A stretch of DNA of 64,000 nucleotides. Source: Scatosoma sp045632265. Lineage in GTDB: Bacteria; Bacillota; Clostridia; Christensenellales; Borkfalkiaceae. A program made the position numbers and the translations under genes. The DNA is taken from NCBI GenBank assembly GCA_045632265.1, contig JAZQWG010000003.1, positions 1-64,000 of the forward strand, read 5' to 3'. Below, piece after piece: positions 44,576 to 52,451 of this stretch (its first letter is position 1; every line of letters begins with the position of its first letter). A model generated the notes under the pieces. The model was given only the letters and a program-made list of their open reading frames with translations, made no database searches and had not been told where the DNA came from.

Positions 44576-44857
44576 TTACAACAAATAATAAGGCATGTCG
44601 TCGCCAAAGCTTACTCTTTCAAAAGCGTTTTTCGTCGTTTTCTTGCAAGCGGGTTTCTTTGCGGGCGCCTTCTTTGCCGCAGGCTTTTTCGCCACTTTTG
44701 CTTCCGTTGCTGCTTCTACGGGCGCAACCATTTTTTCCATTACTTGCTCGTCAAGATTTGCAATCACGTTGCTGTTCTCCATGTCGGGTGCGCTCGTCTT
44801 TACGTTAGAATACCCGTTGTTTTCCACTCTTTTAATTGCATTTTTACCGATTGGCAT
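44576..44857 (-). CDS. Small basic ParA-partner protein (candidate McdB-like adaptor)
   Basis: The 93-residue protein has no recognised domain. It reads as three parts: a conserved-looking basic N-terminus (MPIGKNAIKRVENNGYS), an acidic middle (about 22-50), and a Lys/Ala/Pro low-complexity, histone-H1-like stretch (about 54-76, KKPAAKKAPAKK) before a short hydrophobic C-terminus ending DDMPYYLL. ParA partners (ParB, McdB) often carry a basic N-terminal peptide that stimulates the ATPase, and McdB proteins are small, charged and disordered with an aromatic C-terminus; the likeness is inferred from these features only. It overlaps the ParA gene by 14 bases, so translation is coupled, and is the last gene of the microcompartment operon. 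An alternative is a DNA-binding nucleoid protein. Confidence 0.75.
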   Translation of the reverse strand: MPIGKNAIKRVENNGYSNVKTSAPDMENSNVIANLDEQVMEKMVAPVEAATEAKVAKKPAAKKAPAKKPACKKTTKNAFERVSFGDDMPYYLL

Positions 44858-45635
44858 ACTCCATAATCTCCTTTGTTAAATTGATATATTCCACGGCGCT
44901 ACGGCTCGTCTTTTTATACGCTACAACGGGCTTGCTGTTGTCTTGTGCCCATTCCACCGCGCTATCTACGCGGACGTAGTTGTCAAACAAGCGAGTGCCG
45001 TCCATTTCTTTGAGAATATCCATCGTTTGCTTGAAGTATTTTTTGCGTTCATCCGCTTTCGTAATCGCAATACCAAGCACTTCTAATCTGGGTGCAATGG
45101 TCTTTGCTTGATTGCAAAACTCGAACATGTTCGCCAAGCCAAACAAACCCCAAGGGCTTGCTTCTACGGGGATAACCACGTAATCGGATGCACACATAAC
45201 GTTCATTACCCAGCCGCCAAGCGTGGGGGGCGAATCAATGAGAATATAATCGTAATAGCCCGTTGCTTTTACCCTTTCCAAGCACTTTCTCAAAACGAAT
45301 TCTCTTTGCCATTTTGCGAACAAATCAAATTCGATACCACTCATAAGGGAAGAGGAAGGGATAATATCCAAGCCTTCAATGCCCGTATTTACGATGAAAT
45401 CGGTTAAATCCTTTTCCATCTTAATTGCGGTGTGGATATTTTTGCCGCCTTGCGCAAACTCAAGCGCTTGTTCTTCATCGAAATAGGAAATGGTGAGATT
45501 GAGCTGCATATCGCCGTCAATCATAAGCACCTTTTTCCCTTCTAACGCCATTGCGCAACCAACGTTGGAACAAGTGGTGGTTTTGCCGCTGCCGCCTTTG
45601 TTATTTGCAAAGGCAATTACTTTTGTTTTGCTCAT
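44844..45635 (-). CDS. ParA/MinD-family ATPase (candidate microcompartment-positioning ATPase)
   Basis: The 263-residue protein has the deviant Walker A KGGSGKTT (13-20) with the signature Lys13 that completes the dimer active site, a DGDMQLN switch I-like segment (about 42-48) and IDSPPT (Walker A'/switch II, about 133-138). It thus has all residues for ATP-dependent dimerisation and non-specific DNA binding. No ParB or parS-like gene lies near; the neighbours are a PduV/EutP GTPase upstream (19-base gap) and the small basic protein downstream (overlap). In known McdA systems such ATPases use the nucleoid to space carboxysomes. The operon position suggests the same job for the rhamnose microcompartment (inference). 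A Soj-type role is less likely. Confidence 0.88.
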   Translation of the reverse strand: MSKTKVIAFANNKGGSGKTTTCSNVGCAMALEGKKVLMIDGDMQLNLTISYFDEEQALEFAQGGKNIHTAIKMEKDLTDFIVNTGIEGLDIIPSSSLMSGIEFDLFAKWQREFVLRKCLERVKATGYYDYILIDSPPTLGGWVMNVMCASDYVVIPVEASPWGLFGLANMFEFCNQAKTIAPRLEVLGIAITKADERKKYFKQTMDILKEMDGTRLFDNYVRVDSAVEWAQDNSKPVVAYKKTSRSAVEYINLTKEIMEYANR

Positions 45636-45654
45636 ATTTATTCTTCCTTGTCTA

Positions 45655-46173
45655 TTACAACAGCCACGTATCCAAAGTTTTATTGACCGTCGTTGTTTCC
45701 TTTTCTTCCGTCTTTTTCTCTATTTTACGAACCTTTTTCTTGCCCGTTTCGTCGTTGAGAAAATCGACAAGTTCCTTTATCCCCTCACCCGTAATCGAAC
45801 TGACGGGAAACACCTTTTTACAGCCCGCCAACTTCAGCCATCTTACAACCCTTTCCACGTTGCCGTCCGGCTTATCAATGCCCGTGACAATGCCTATCGC
45901 TTCACGGTTGACCATGCTCGTTAAACAAGGTGGGAAGATGGAATAGGGCTCGTTTGAAGAAAGCACCAAGCCCACCACGTCCGCTTCGTATGCGTATAAA
46001 GCGAGCGCACCACTCGTTTCTCGTCTTTCGGTGTATTCCCCTGGGGTGTCGATAACGGTGTCCAAATAATTGACGTACTGCGTTTTGAAATATTTAATTT
46101 CTTCACCGCGCAAGGCTTGCGTGAGCGTCGTTTTGCCCGCACCTACCCTGCCAAATAACATAATTTTACGCAT
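45655..46173 (-). CDS. eutP: EutP/PduV-family GTPase
   Basis: The 172-residue Ras-like GTPase has the P-loop GRVGAGKT (8-15), a DTPGE G3 motif (about 43-47), and TGIDK as the G4 element (about 96-100). PduV in propanediol microcompartments associates with the shell and is linked to microcompartment movement; that is established for the family, not for this gene. Here a charged tail (about 143-165, KKKVRKIEKKTEEKE) precedes a terminal TLDTWLL, which resembles the YYLL end of the small ParA-partner protein. The gene lies 28 bases after the PduU-like shell gene and 19 before parA. The ribosome binding site is weak. Confidence 0.87.
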   Translation of the reverse strand: MRKIMLFGRVGAGKTTLTQALRGEEIKYFKTQYVNYLDTVIDTPGEYTERRETSGALALYAYEADVVGLVLSSNEPYSIFPPCLTSMVNREAIGIVTGIDKPDGNVERVVRWLKLAGCKKVFPVSSITGEGIKELVDFLNDETGKKKVRKIEKKTEEKETTTVNKTLDTWLL

Positions 46174-46201
46174 TTGTCTTTATCGTTTTCCGTGCTTGAT
46201 A

Positions 46202-46561
46202 TTAGGTTTTCGTGAGTTCGCAACAAGTATAACCAAGCTTGTTGATGCAGTATTCTCTAATCGCCACGAACGCCGCTTCTACGGACGAAACGCTGCCCGT
46301 GATAATAAGCGTACCCGTGAATCTATCTACGAAGCCGATTTCCGCACCCGATGCCTTCATAGCAATATCCGCCGCGATAACGGCGCTTTCGTAAGGAATA
46401 ACCGTCAATACGCCGATAGCGCTTCTCGTGTAATCGGTTTGCGGATCCAAACCAAGCTTCGTGTACAGCGTTTCGCCAGGGTTGGCGATGATGTGGCAAA
46501 GCGTGATTTGCTTACCAGGCACGAATTCTTGTATAATTGTCATTTTATCTTTGAGTTCCAT
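46202..46561 (-). CDS. pduU: PduU/EutS-type circularly permuted shell protein
   Basis: The 119-residue hexameric shell protein has the permuted BMC fold. The N-terminal KMTIIQEFVPGKQITL forms the small beta-barrel over the pore in PduU/EutS, then comes the BMC core with AIGVLTVIPYESAVIAADIA and GTLIITGSVSSVEAAF. In related systems PduU is a minor shell protein and is the proposed docking site of PduV, whose homologue is the next gene. AGGAG lies 5 bases upstream. A structured 210-base intercistronic region separates it from the activase gene. Confidence 0.9.
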   Translation of the reverse strand: MELKDKMTIIQEFVPGKQITLCHIIANPGETLYTKLGLDPQTDYTRSAIGVLTVIPYESAVIAADIAMKASGAEIGFVDRFTGTLIITGSVSSVEAAFVAIREYCINKLGYTCCELTKT

Positions 46562-46773
46562 ATATCACTCCTACGGATGATTTCCGTTTTTGTTTTTTTC
46601 ATAACGCCTAGCGGCGTTGCATGCAAATACCTTAACACCGTAAACGGCGTAGATGCGAGCAAGACGAGAAGGGCGCGGATTTGCCCATCTACGATAAAGC
46701 TACACAAAAGCGATAACGAAAGATAGAAATACTCGCCCGCGGTGGCTCACCGCTTGCGAAGTAAATACGTCGT
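46562..46773 (-). other. Highly structured intercistronic region between activase and pduU-like genes
   Basis: No ORF is seen. On the minus strand the region can fold into at least five hairpins: GCGGTG/CACCGC (46739-46753), an 8-bp CGTAGATG/CATCTACG stem (46648-46693) that encloses a GGGC/GCCC stem, CCGTTTACGG, AACGCC/GGCGTT (46602-46617) and ACGGA/TCCGT just before the pduU-like ribosome binding site. None ends in a clear T-run. The likely role is mRNA processing or stability that sets enzyme-to-shell ratios; a regulatory RNA is also possible. Confidence 0.6.
46717..46755 (-). repeat. Operon-internal hairpin repeat, copy A (after the activase gene)
   Basis: This 39-bp element matches the copy at 47616-47654 in 35 positions. 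It contains the GCGGTG-AGC-CACCGC hairpin followed on the minus strand by GGGC and a CTTTCG-ending T/C-rich stretch. It starts 18 bases after the activase stop codon. Confidence 0.85.
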
Positions 46774-47559
46774 TTAACCGCCGATTTGGCATTTAAGACC
46801 GCTTTCTTCCGCCACCGACAAAAGATATTCCATCTTTTCTTTGCTGGGCGGTTGGATGTCCTTTAACGAGTAGTTGCGATCTAATCCCGTGTACTTGTCT
46901 TGACCTAATCTATGATAGGGCAACAAGTGGTGTTCCTTTACACCAGGGAGCGAAGCCGCAAATTTTGCAATCGCGCGGATTTCTTCCGCCGTATCGTTGA
47001 ACGTAGGCACGACGGGGGTGCGGATAATCAATTCTACACCGCTTTCCGCTATCTTTTTGGCGTTTGCCAAAATCAATTCGTTGCCCGCCTTCGTGTATTG
47101 CTTGTGCTTTTCGGAATCCATGTGCTTAATATCCATTAAGTACAAGTCCAAATAGGGCAAAATTTCTTGGATTTTTTCAAATTCGGCATAGCCCGTGGAT
47201 TCCACCGCCGTATGCAAACCGTTTTGCTTGCACGCACGGAGCAAGTCACGCGCGAAGTCCACTTGACCAAGAATTTCCCCGCCCGACAACGTCACGCCAC
47301 CACCACTTCTACGATAGTATTGTGCGTCCGCAAGAATTTCGGGCATAATTTCTTCCACCGTCACGTCCTTGCCGACGATTTTTTCTTTGCCGTTTTCCAC
47401 CATCGTTTGGATGGCGTATTCTTGCGATTCGGGGTTGCAACACCATGCGCAACGCATATAACAGCCTTTGAAGAATACGATGGTGCGGATTCCCCTTCCG
47501 TCATGGATGGAGAACCGCTGAATATTAAATATTCTTCCTTTCGTATCGTAAATGCTCAT
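46774..47559 (-). CDS. Glycyl radical enzyme-activating enzyme (radical SAM), short form
   Basis: The 261-residue radical SAM protein installs the glycyl radical on the dehydratase encoded immediately upstream. It has the CYMRCAWC cluster motif (CxxxCxxC, about 30-37), the SGGGVTLSGGE SAM-binding segment (about 84-94) and the DIKH motif (about 142-145). The family members paired with propanediol or glycerol dehydratases usually have about 300 residues with a two-cluster ferredoxin insert after the first motif. Here the segment from NPESQE to KDVTVEE has no cysteines, so the insert is absent, as in pyruvate formate-lyase activase. The ribosome binding site is AAAGGA. Confidence 0.93.
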   Translation of the reverse strand: MSIYDTKGRIFNIQRFSIHDGRGIRTIVFFKGCYMRCAWCCNPESQEYAIQTMVENGKEKIVGKDVTVEEIMPEILADAQYYRRSGGGVTLSGGEILGQVDFARDLLRACKQNGLHTAVESTGYAEFEKIQEILPYLDLYLMDIKHMDSEKHKQYTKAGNELILANAKKIAESGVELIIRTPVVPTFNDTAEEIRAIAKFAASLPGVKEHHLLPYHRLGQDKYTGLDRNYSLKDIQPPSKEKMEYLLSVAEESGLKCQIGG

Positions 47560-47615
47560 AGTGTTTTCCTTTTTAATTTATTTCTCTCTTCGACAACGCT
47601 TTGTTTATGCGTTAG

Positions 47616-47654
47616 CGAAAGATAGAAAAGTTTGCCCGCGGTGGCTCACCGCTT
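47616..47654 (-). repeat. Operon-internal hairpin repeat, copy B (at the dehydratase stop codon)
   Basis: This copy has the same 39-bp element as 46717-46755 and overlaps the first bases of the dehydratase stop codon. The hairpin GCGGTG-AGC-CACCGC (47638-47652) begins directly after the stop, and a further AACGC/GCGTT hairpin lies beyond it. Confidence 0.85.
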
Positions 47655-50184
47655 AAAAGCCTTGTTCCGTTCTATTGATAATGTCGTCTTGCAACGAACG
47701 GGAAAGCGTTGTGAAGAGTGCGCTATAACCCGCAACGCGTACAACGAGCGTCTTATATTTTTCGGGGTTCTTTTGCGCATCCAAAAGTGTTTCACGGGTG
47801 ACAACGTTGAATTGCATGTGCATACCCTTTTGGTCGAAATACGAACGGATAAGCGCAACGAATTTCGTCAAGCCCGACATACCCGCAAGTGCGGAAGGAT
47901 GGAATTTTTGGTTCAAAAGCGTACCGTTGCTTGCTACGCCTTGTTCGAGTTTTGCAACCGAGTTTGCCGTAGCCGTAGGACCTTTCACGTCTCTACCCGA
48001 TGCAGGACCGATACCGTCCGCAATAGGCGTAAACGCAAGTCTGCCGTCGGGCGTTGCGCCCGTTTGTCCGCCAAGGGGTACGTTTGCCGAAACGGGATAC
48101 AAACCTGCTTGGAAGATACCGCCACGGTAGTTTTTATATTTTTCCACTTCTTTGGTGTAGCTGTTTGCAACGTCACGTGCGAACATATCCGCATCGTAGA
48201 TGTCGTTGCCGTATTTAGGACACGTTTCGTCAATCAAACGCTTGATTTCACGATAGCGAGCCTTCTTTTCAGGGTCAATCGAGTTGCCCGTCGTCACTTC
48301 TTCGTATACCGTACGGATAACCGATTCCGTAATTTCTACACCGCTGTTTGCAAGCTGTTGTACGATGTCGTTCGTCACACGTTCTGCAGCTGCGCCTTGC
48401 AAGCCGTAGCCGAAGTTTGCGTTCATCGCTTCACGGTATTCCGCCATCGTCAATTTCTTTTCTTCAAACACGAGTTGCTTAATAGCAAGCAAGCCGTCCG
48501 TATTGTTGGCAATACCGAAGCCTTGGGGGCCCGTGAAGTTGTAAATTGCGCCGCCTTCTTGCAACGATTTACCACGAGCGATACAATCGTCAACCATACA
48601 AGACTGGAAGGGAAGCGGACAACGGGTTGCGTGCGCCGCATCAATAGCGTTGTTAGCGTTTACAAGCAATTTAATGAAATAGCTTTGTTGCGTTTTGTAC
48701 GCTTCGTACACTTCTTCAAACGTCTTCATGTCCGCTACGTCGCCCGTATCAGGACCGATTTTTACGCCCTTATCCATGCCGTTGGAGAATACGAGTTCCA
48801 TAGGACGGCACATATTGAAGAACGCCGCGTCGTGCCAACCGTCCGTTTTACCGCCCTTTTGCGGTTCTACGCAACCGATGATACAATAATCTCTTGCATC
48901 TTCCAAAGTAAGTCCCCTTGCCATAATGGAAGGAATCATAACTTCGTCGTTATAATATGCGGGCAAGCCCGTGCCAAGTCTTGTCAACGCCGCCGCTTTT
49001 ACCAGCAACGATTCGGGCGAGCCGTTCCATACACGAATGGAGATGGAAGGTTGGGGAAGGGGCACGTGCATAGATGCTTCCAAACACATGTACGACAAAT
49101 CGTTCGTTGCGTCCATGCCGTGGATGTCTTGACCACCGACAATCAAGTTTTGGAACATACCATAACCTGCAAAGCCGTCCGCCGACACTGCATCGCGCAC
49201 CTTGTTAATATCGTTGAGTTTTACCCAAATACAATCGATGAGTTCTTGCGCTTGTTCTTTCGTAAGCTTGCCTTCGTCGATGTCTTTTTTATAGTAGGGA
49301 TACATGTATTGATCGAAACGACCGGGAGAGATAGAGTGGCCGCTCGATTCCACTTGCAAAAGCATTTGTACAAACCAGAAGGATTGACAAGCTTCGTGGA
49401 AAGAAGTTGCAGGGAATTCGGGAACTCTTGCGCAGTTTGCGGAAATTTTTTCAAGTTCCGCTTTTCTATCTGCGTTCTTTTCCTTTTTCGCCATTTCACG
49501 AGCGAGCGCAGCGTATCTTCTTGCGTAGTGGATAACCGCTTCACAGCTTTCGATGACTGCGTACAAGAAGTTGCTTCTCGTCACGTAATCGCCGTCCGAT
49601 ACGTCCAACTTATCAAGCGCAGCTTGCGCTTCCGCCATAATCCCACGATACCCTTTTTTAAGTACCTTATCGTATTGCACGTTTACGTGGCCGATACCAT
49701 TGTAGAAATAGTTGCCGGGCGTGAAAATGCCGTGTACGGTAAACGCTTCGTACGCTTCGGGCGCCATGTTCGCCTTTGCCAAATCGCTGCACGTTTTGCC
49801 CTTCCAGTAAGGGTACGCCCCACGCAAATCTTCCTTCGTTTTTTCGCTGATATAGAAGGGGTCTGCCGCACGGGTAGCCACCGTTTCAAATTCCGCTTCC
49901 AACCATTCGTAGGAATATTCGGGGAAAACTTGGCAACCACGAGGGCTAACCGTAGGCGCACCTACGATAAGTTCGTTATCACGGATAACGATAGGCAAGT
50001 TTTCCAAAATATGCGCAAAGCACGCACTACGACGACGGATAATAGGAAGGGATTCCGTCTGTTTATAACTCTCGGTAACGAGCAAGCCGCGCGCCGATTC
50101 GATTTCGGGCATCTTTGCGTACAACGCATCGATAAGCTTGTCGATTCTCGCACTCTTTTCCATTACGAATTTAATGTTTTCCAT
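47653..50184 (-). CDS. B12-independent propanediol dehydratase (glycyl radical enzyme)
   Basis: The 843-residue enzyme would dehydrate (S)-1,2-propanediol to propionaldehyde inside the microcompartment. The catalytic thiyl Cys lies in IIGCVEPQ (about 437) followed by GKTDGWHDAAFF, the pattern of propanediol and glycerol dehydratases rather than choline or 4-hydroxyphenylacetate lyases. The radical Gly is in VRVAGYSALF (about 817). The length matches the family. No extra encapsulation extension is seen at the N-terminus. Its activase follows 93 bases downstream after a hairpin repeat, and PduT/PduS-like genes precede it. Glycerol as an alternative substrate cannot be excluded from sequence. 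Confidence 0.94.
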   Translation of the reverse strand: MENIKFVMEKSARIDKLIDALYAKMPEIESARGLLVTESYKQTESLPIIRRRSACFAHILENLPIVIRDNELIVGAPTVSPRGCQVFPEYSYEWLEAEFETVATRAADPFYISEKTKEDLRGAYPYWKGKTCSDLAKANMAPEAYEAFTVHGIFTPGNYFYNGIGHVNVQYDKVLKKGYRGIMAEAQAALDKLDVSDGDYVTRSNFLYAVIESCEAVIHYARRYAALAREMAKKEKNADRKAELEKISANCARVPEFPATSFHEACQSFWFVQMLLQVESSGHSISPGRFDQYMYPYYKKDIDEGKLTKEQAQELIDCIWVKLNDINKVRDAVSADGFAGYGMFQNLIVGGQDIHGMDATNDLSYMCLEASMHVPLPQPSISIRVWNGSPESLLVKAAALTRLGTGLPAYYNDEVMIPSIMARGLTLEDARDYCIIGCVEPQKGGKTDGWHDAAFFNMCRPMELVFSNGMDKGVKIGPDTGDVADMKTFEEVYEAYKTQQSYFIKLLVNANNAIDAAHATRCPLPFQSCMVDDCIARGKSLQEGGAIYNFTGPQGFGIANNTDGLLAIKQLVFEEKKLTMAEYREAMNANFGYGLQGAAAERVTNDIVQQLANSGVEITESVIRTVYEEVTTGNSIDPEKKARYREIKRLIDETCPKYGNDIYDADMFARDVANSYTKEVEKYKNYRGGIFQAGLYPVSANVPLGGQTGATPDGRLAFTPIADGIGPASGRDVKGPTATANSVAKLEQGVASNGTLLNQKFHPSALAGMSGLTKFVALIRSYFDQKGMHMQFNVVTRETLLDAQKNPEKYKTLVVRVAGYSALFTTLSRSLQDDIINRTEQGF

Positions 50185-50234
50185 ACTGTTTCCACCTTGT
50201 TATAGCATAGCTATAAAAAATAGCGATTAAATGA

Positions 50235-50780
50235 TTATAATTGATTCCAAAGTTCTTCGTGGGGCGCTGCAATGATTGCGTTGGAAGAAAGTTGCCCCGA
50301 TTGTTTTGCGTAGTTAGAACCTGCTTCTACTGCCGCCGTCACGTCGCCGACTTCGCCCGTCAAAAGCACTACGCCCTTGCCGCCCATACCACGGGAAACA
50401 CGCAAATCGAAAATGTCAACGCGCGCCGTCTTCACCGCAATATCCGCAGCCTTAATCGTCGTTGCCGCCGAAAACGTTTCAATCAAGCCAAGCGAGCCTT
50501 TTTTCACGCCTTGTTGCGTGCCGAAAAGAGCCGTAATAACTTGTTCGTCAATTCTACCCATGATGGACGAATCGATGACGTAGCTGCCAAACTTTTCCAC
50601 AACGTGGTCAACCGAAGCCGTCACGTTGGAAATCGAGCCCGTCAAAATGATTTCGTACTTGCCAGGGCAAGCAGGGTGCGCTGCAACCATTTCTACGCCT
50701 GCGCTCTTAAGCGCTGCGTCCGTTGCTTCAACCCCCTTGGGTACGCTCTTTAATTCAATAACACCAATCGACTTAAACAT
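50235..50780 (-). CDS. pduT: PduT-like tandem-BMC shell protein with Fe-S pore
   Basis: The 181-residue protein has two BMC domains (about 4-85 and 95-175) and would form pseudohexameric trimers. The CPGKYEI segment (Cys about 38) matches the cysteine that ligates a 4Fe-4S cluster in the PduT pore. PduT is thought to pass electrons across the shell with PduS, and the PduS-like gene is immediately upstream with overlapping TAATG stop-start codons. A TTATAGC/GCTATAA hairpin lies in the 50-base gap to the dehydratase gene. Confidence 0.92.
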   Translation of the reverse strand: MFKSIGVIELKSVPKGVEATDAALKSAGVEMVAAHPACPGKYEIILTGSISNVTASVDHVVEKFGSYVIDSSIMGRIDEQVITALFGTQQGVKKGSLGLIETFSAATTIKAADIAVKTARVDIFDLRVSRGMGGKGVVLLTGEVGDVTAAVEAGSNYAKQSGQLSSNAIIAAPHEELWNQL

Positions 50781-52102
50781 TATTCGCTATCCTTTTCAAT
50801 GATTATTTTTACACCTTCTTCTATCATCACTCTACCCGAGATAGAAGCATATTGCGGAAGGGAAAGTCCGTCGCCGCTTTCAGCGATTTTATCACCTTTT
50901 TGCACCTTGTCCCCGTCCTTTACAATCGCCACGCTAGGCGCGCCGATGTGTTGACGAAGATAGATTTCCGCTTTGTCAAAATCCGTTTGTTTGCCAACGA
51001 ATTTTGCAACTTTATCGTATTTTGCCACGCCGAGAATATGTTCCCAACGTTCGGAAGGCACCATGCGGTAATCTCTTTCAGGGGCAACTACGCTTTCTTC
51101 CTTCCCTACGTAGCGGAGCTTGTTTTTCGCAAGCAACGCTTTATATTCGTTGATAACTGCTTTGGGGGAAATGCCTTGGCAGCACGCAAGCGATTCGCAT
51201 ACGCCGCAACCACAACAAAGGGTTGCCGAAAGCACCATTTGCGGCAAAATCGTTGCCGCACCCTTTGCCGTACGCACCATTTTATGCGGTTCTAAAGGAT
51301 ACCCAAGCAAGTGGCGAGGACACATGTCCGTACAACGGGTGCATTGACAGCAAGCCGTTTCCGCACGGGCAATGGACATCGCGCCGTTGATAAATTTGGA
51401 AGTGATAGCTTCGCAACTATTCGGCAAAATCAACAAGCCTTTCGTTGTCTTGGTGACAACCGCCGTTTCTACGTCAATCACTTTACCCATGGAAGGTCCA
51501 CCGTCCAAAACGGTGTGCCCTTCGGGCACGATAATATTATTCTTTTCAAAAAGTTGCCAAACGGGCGTACCTACGGGCACTTTTACCACGATAGGTTCGT
51601 TTACGTTCCCCGAAATCGTCAACCATTTTTCCGTAAGCGGCTCGCCTAATTTCACCGCTCTTGCGACGTTGTACATCGTTTCTACGTTGTACACGATTAC
51701 GCCCGCCGTAATAGGCAAGTTGCCCGCCTTTACGACACGCCCCGTCGCTTGATAAATCATCGCGATTTCGTCGCCCATCGGATAGACGTCAGGCAACGTA
51801 CGCAACGTTATTTTATCCGCCAACTTAGTGCCGTCCGTCAAGCGTAAACGCTTTGCCGTGTGATCTTTCACGCAAAGCAAGGCGCTTGGAATATTTGCAA
51901 ATTCCAGCACCGCTTTTATGCCTGCCAACACCGTTGACATTTCTTTATGTAAAAGCACGTAATCGGTGTAGAGCAACGGCTCGCATTCCGCACCGTTGAT
52001 GACAAGCGTATCCGCCCCGTCCGCGAGTTTTGCGTACGAGGGGAAGCCTGCGCCACCAGCGCCGACAATACCTGCTTCTTTCATAATTTCTTTCAAATTC
52101 AT
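50780..52102 (-). CDS. pduS: PduS-like flavo-iron-sulfur oxidoreductase (RnfC family)
   Basis: The 440-residue protein starts with GIVGAGGAGFPSYAK (NADH/flavin-binding loop, about 11-25), has RnfC-core and SLBB-like regions, and two 4Fe-4S motifs (CCQCTRCTDMCP, about 258-269, and CCGCGVCESLACC, about 302-314). A barrel-sandwich (lipoyl-like) segment closes the protein (about 390-440, GDKVQKGDKI). In Pdu systems PduS is a cobalamin reductase; here there is no B12 enzyme, so it more likely regenerates NAD+ or passes electrons through the adjacent PduT-like pore, possibly for activase reduction (inference). Confidence 0.9.
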   Translation of the reverse strand: MNLKEIMKEAGIVGAGGAGFPSYAKLADGADTLVINGAECEPLLYTDYVLLHKEMSTVLAGIKAVLEFANIPSALLCVKDHTAKRLRLTDGTKLADKITLRTLPDVYPMGDEIAMIYQATGRVVKAGNLPITAGVIVYNVETMYNVARAVKLGEPLTEKWLTISGNVNEPIVVKVPVGTPVWQLFEKNNIIVPEGHTVLDGGPSMGKVIDVETAVVTKTTKGLLILPNSCEAITSKFINGAMSIARAETACCQCTRCTDMCPRHLLGYPLEPHKMVRTAKGAATILPQMVLSATLCCGCGVCESLACCQGISPKAVINEYKALLAKNKLRYVGKEESVVAPERDYRMVPSERWEHILGVAKYDKVAKFVGKQTDFDKAEIYLRQHIGAPSVAIVKDGDKVQKGDKIAESGDGLSLPQYASISGRVMIEEGVKIIIEKDSE

Positions 52103-52198
52103 ATTTCAGCCTATTTTTCGCGTTTTTCACGCGTATTCTCTATACTTTCACCCCAAACGAACTTGGCGAAAAGAGAAATTTTGCCTTTTGGGGCTTGA

Positions 52199-52447
52199 TT
52201 AGTCTACGATACCTACGATAACTGCATCGCAAGGTGCGTTCGTGTTATGCAACGCAAGTCTTGCCGAGCTGCCAGTCGTCACGAGCACCGTTTCGCCGAT
52301 ACCTGCGCCAACGCTGTCCACTGCAATGAGATATTTTTCGGTGAGTGCGTTGTTTTCGATAACTTGCACTTCCATAAATTTAGAACCAACGAGCGCTTCT
52401 TGTTTTCTTGTGGAAACTACGTTCCCTCTGATAATACCTTTTAACAC
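52199..52447 (-). CDS. eutN: BMC vertex protein (EutN/CcmL-type pentamer)
   Basis: The 82-residue protein has the typical start IIRGNVVSTRKQ and the GAGIGETVLVTTGSSAR segment of EutN/CcmL pentamers that cap shell vertices. It is the only vertex gene in the operon. The stop of pduL lies 4 bases upstream, and a non-coding gap of about 95 bases follows before pduS. Confidence 0.93.
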   Translation of the reverse strand: MLKGIIRGNVVSTRKQEALVGSKFMEVQVIENNALTEKYLIAVDSVGAGIGETVLVTTGSSARLALHNTNAPCDAVIVGIVD

Positions 52448-52451
52448 TTTA

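Noticed and set aside
44844..45635. Chromosome-partitioning Soj/ParA with ParB
   Set aside because: No ParB, parS-like 16-mer or origin genes are near; the gene is embedded in a microcompartment operon with overlapping translation to a small unknown protein.
47653..50184. Choline trimethylamine-lyase (CutC) as identity of the glycyl radical enzyme
   Set aside because: The active-site context GCVEPQ followed by GKTDGWHDAAFF and the rhamnose, aldolase and PduP neighbours fit propanediol dehydratase.
47632..50205. An 857-codon open frame antisense to the propanediol dehydratase gene
   Set aside because: It covers a clear glycyl radical enzyme with intact motifs; the antisense product has no recognisable domain. 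The same holds for the long frames opposite rhaA/ackA (58197-60626), ileS (1539-3512) and the GLUG lipoprotein (23699-26836).
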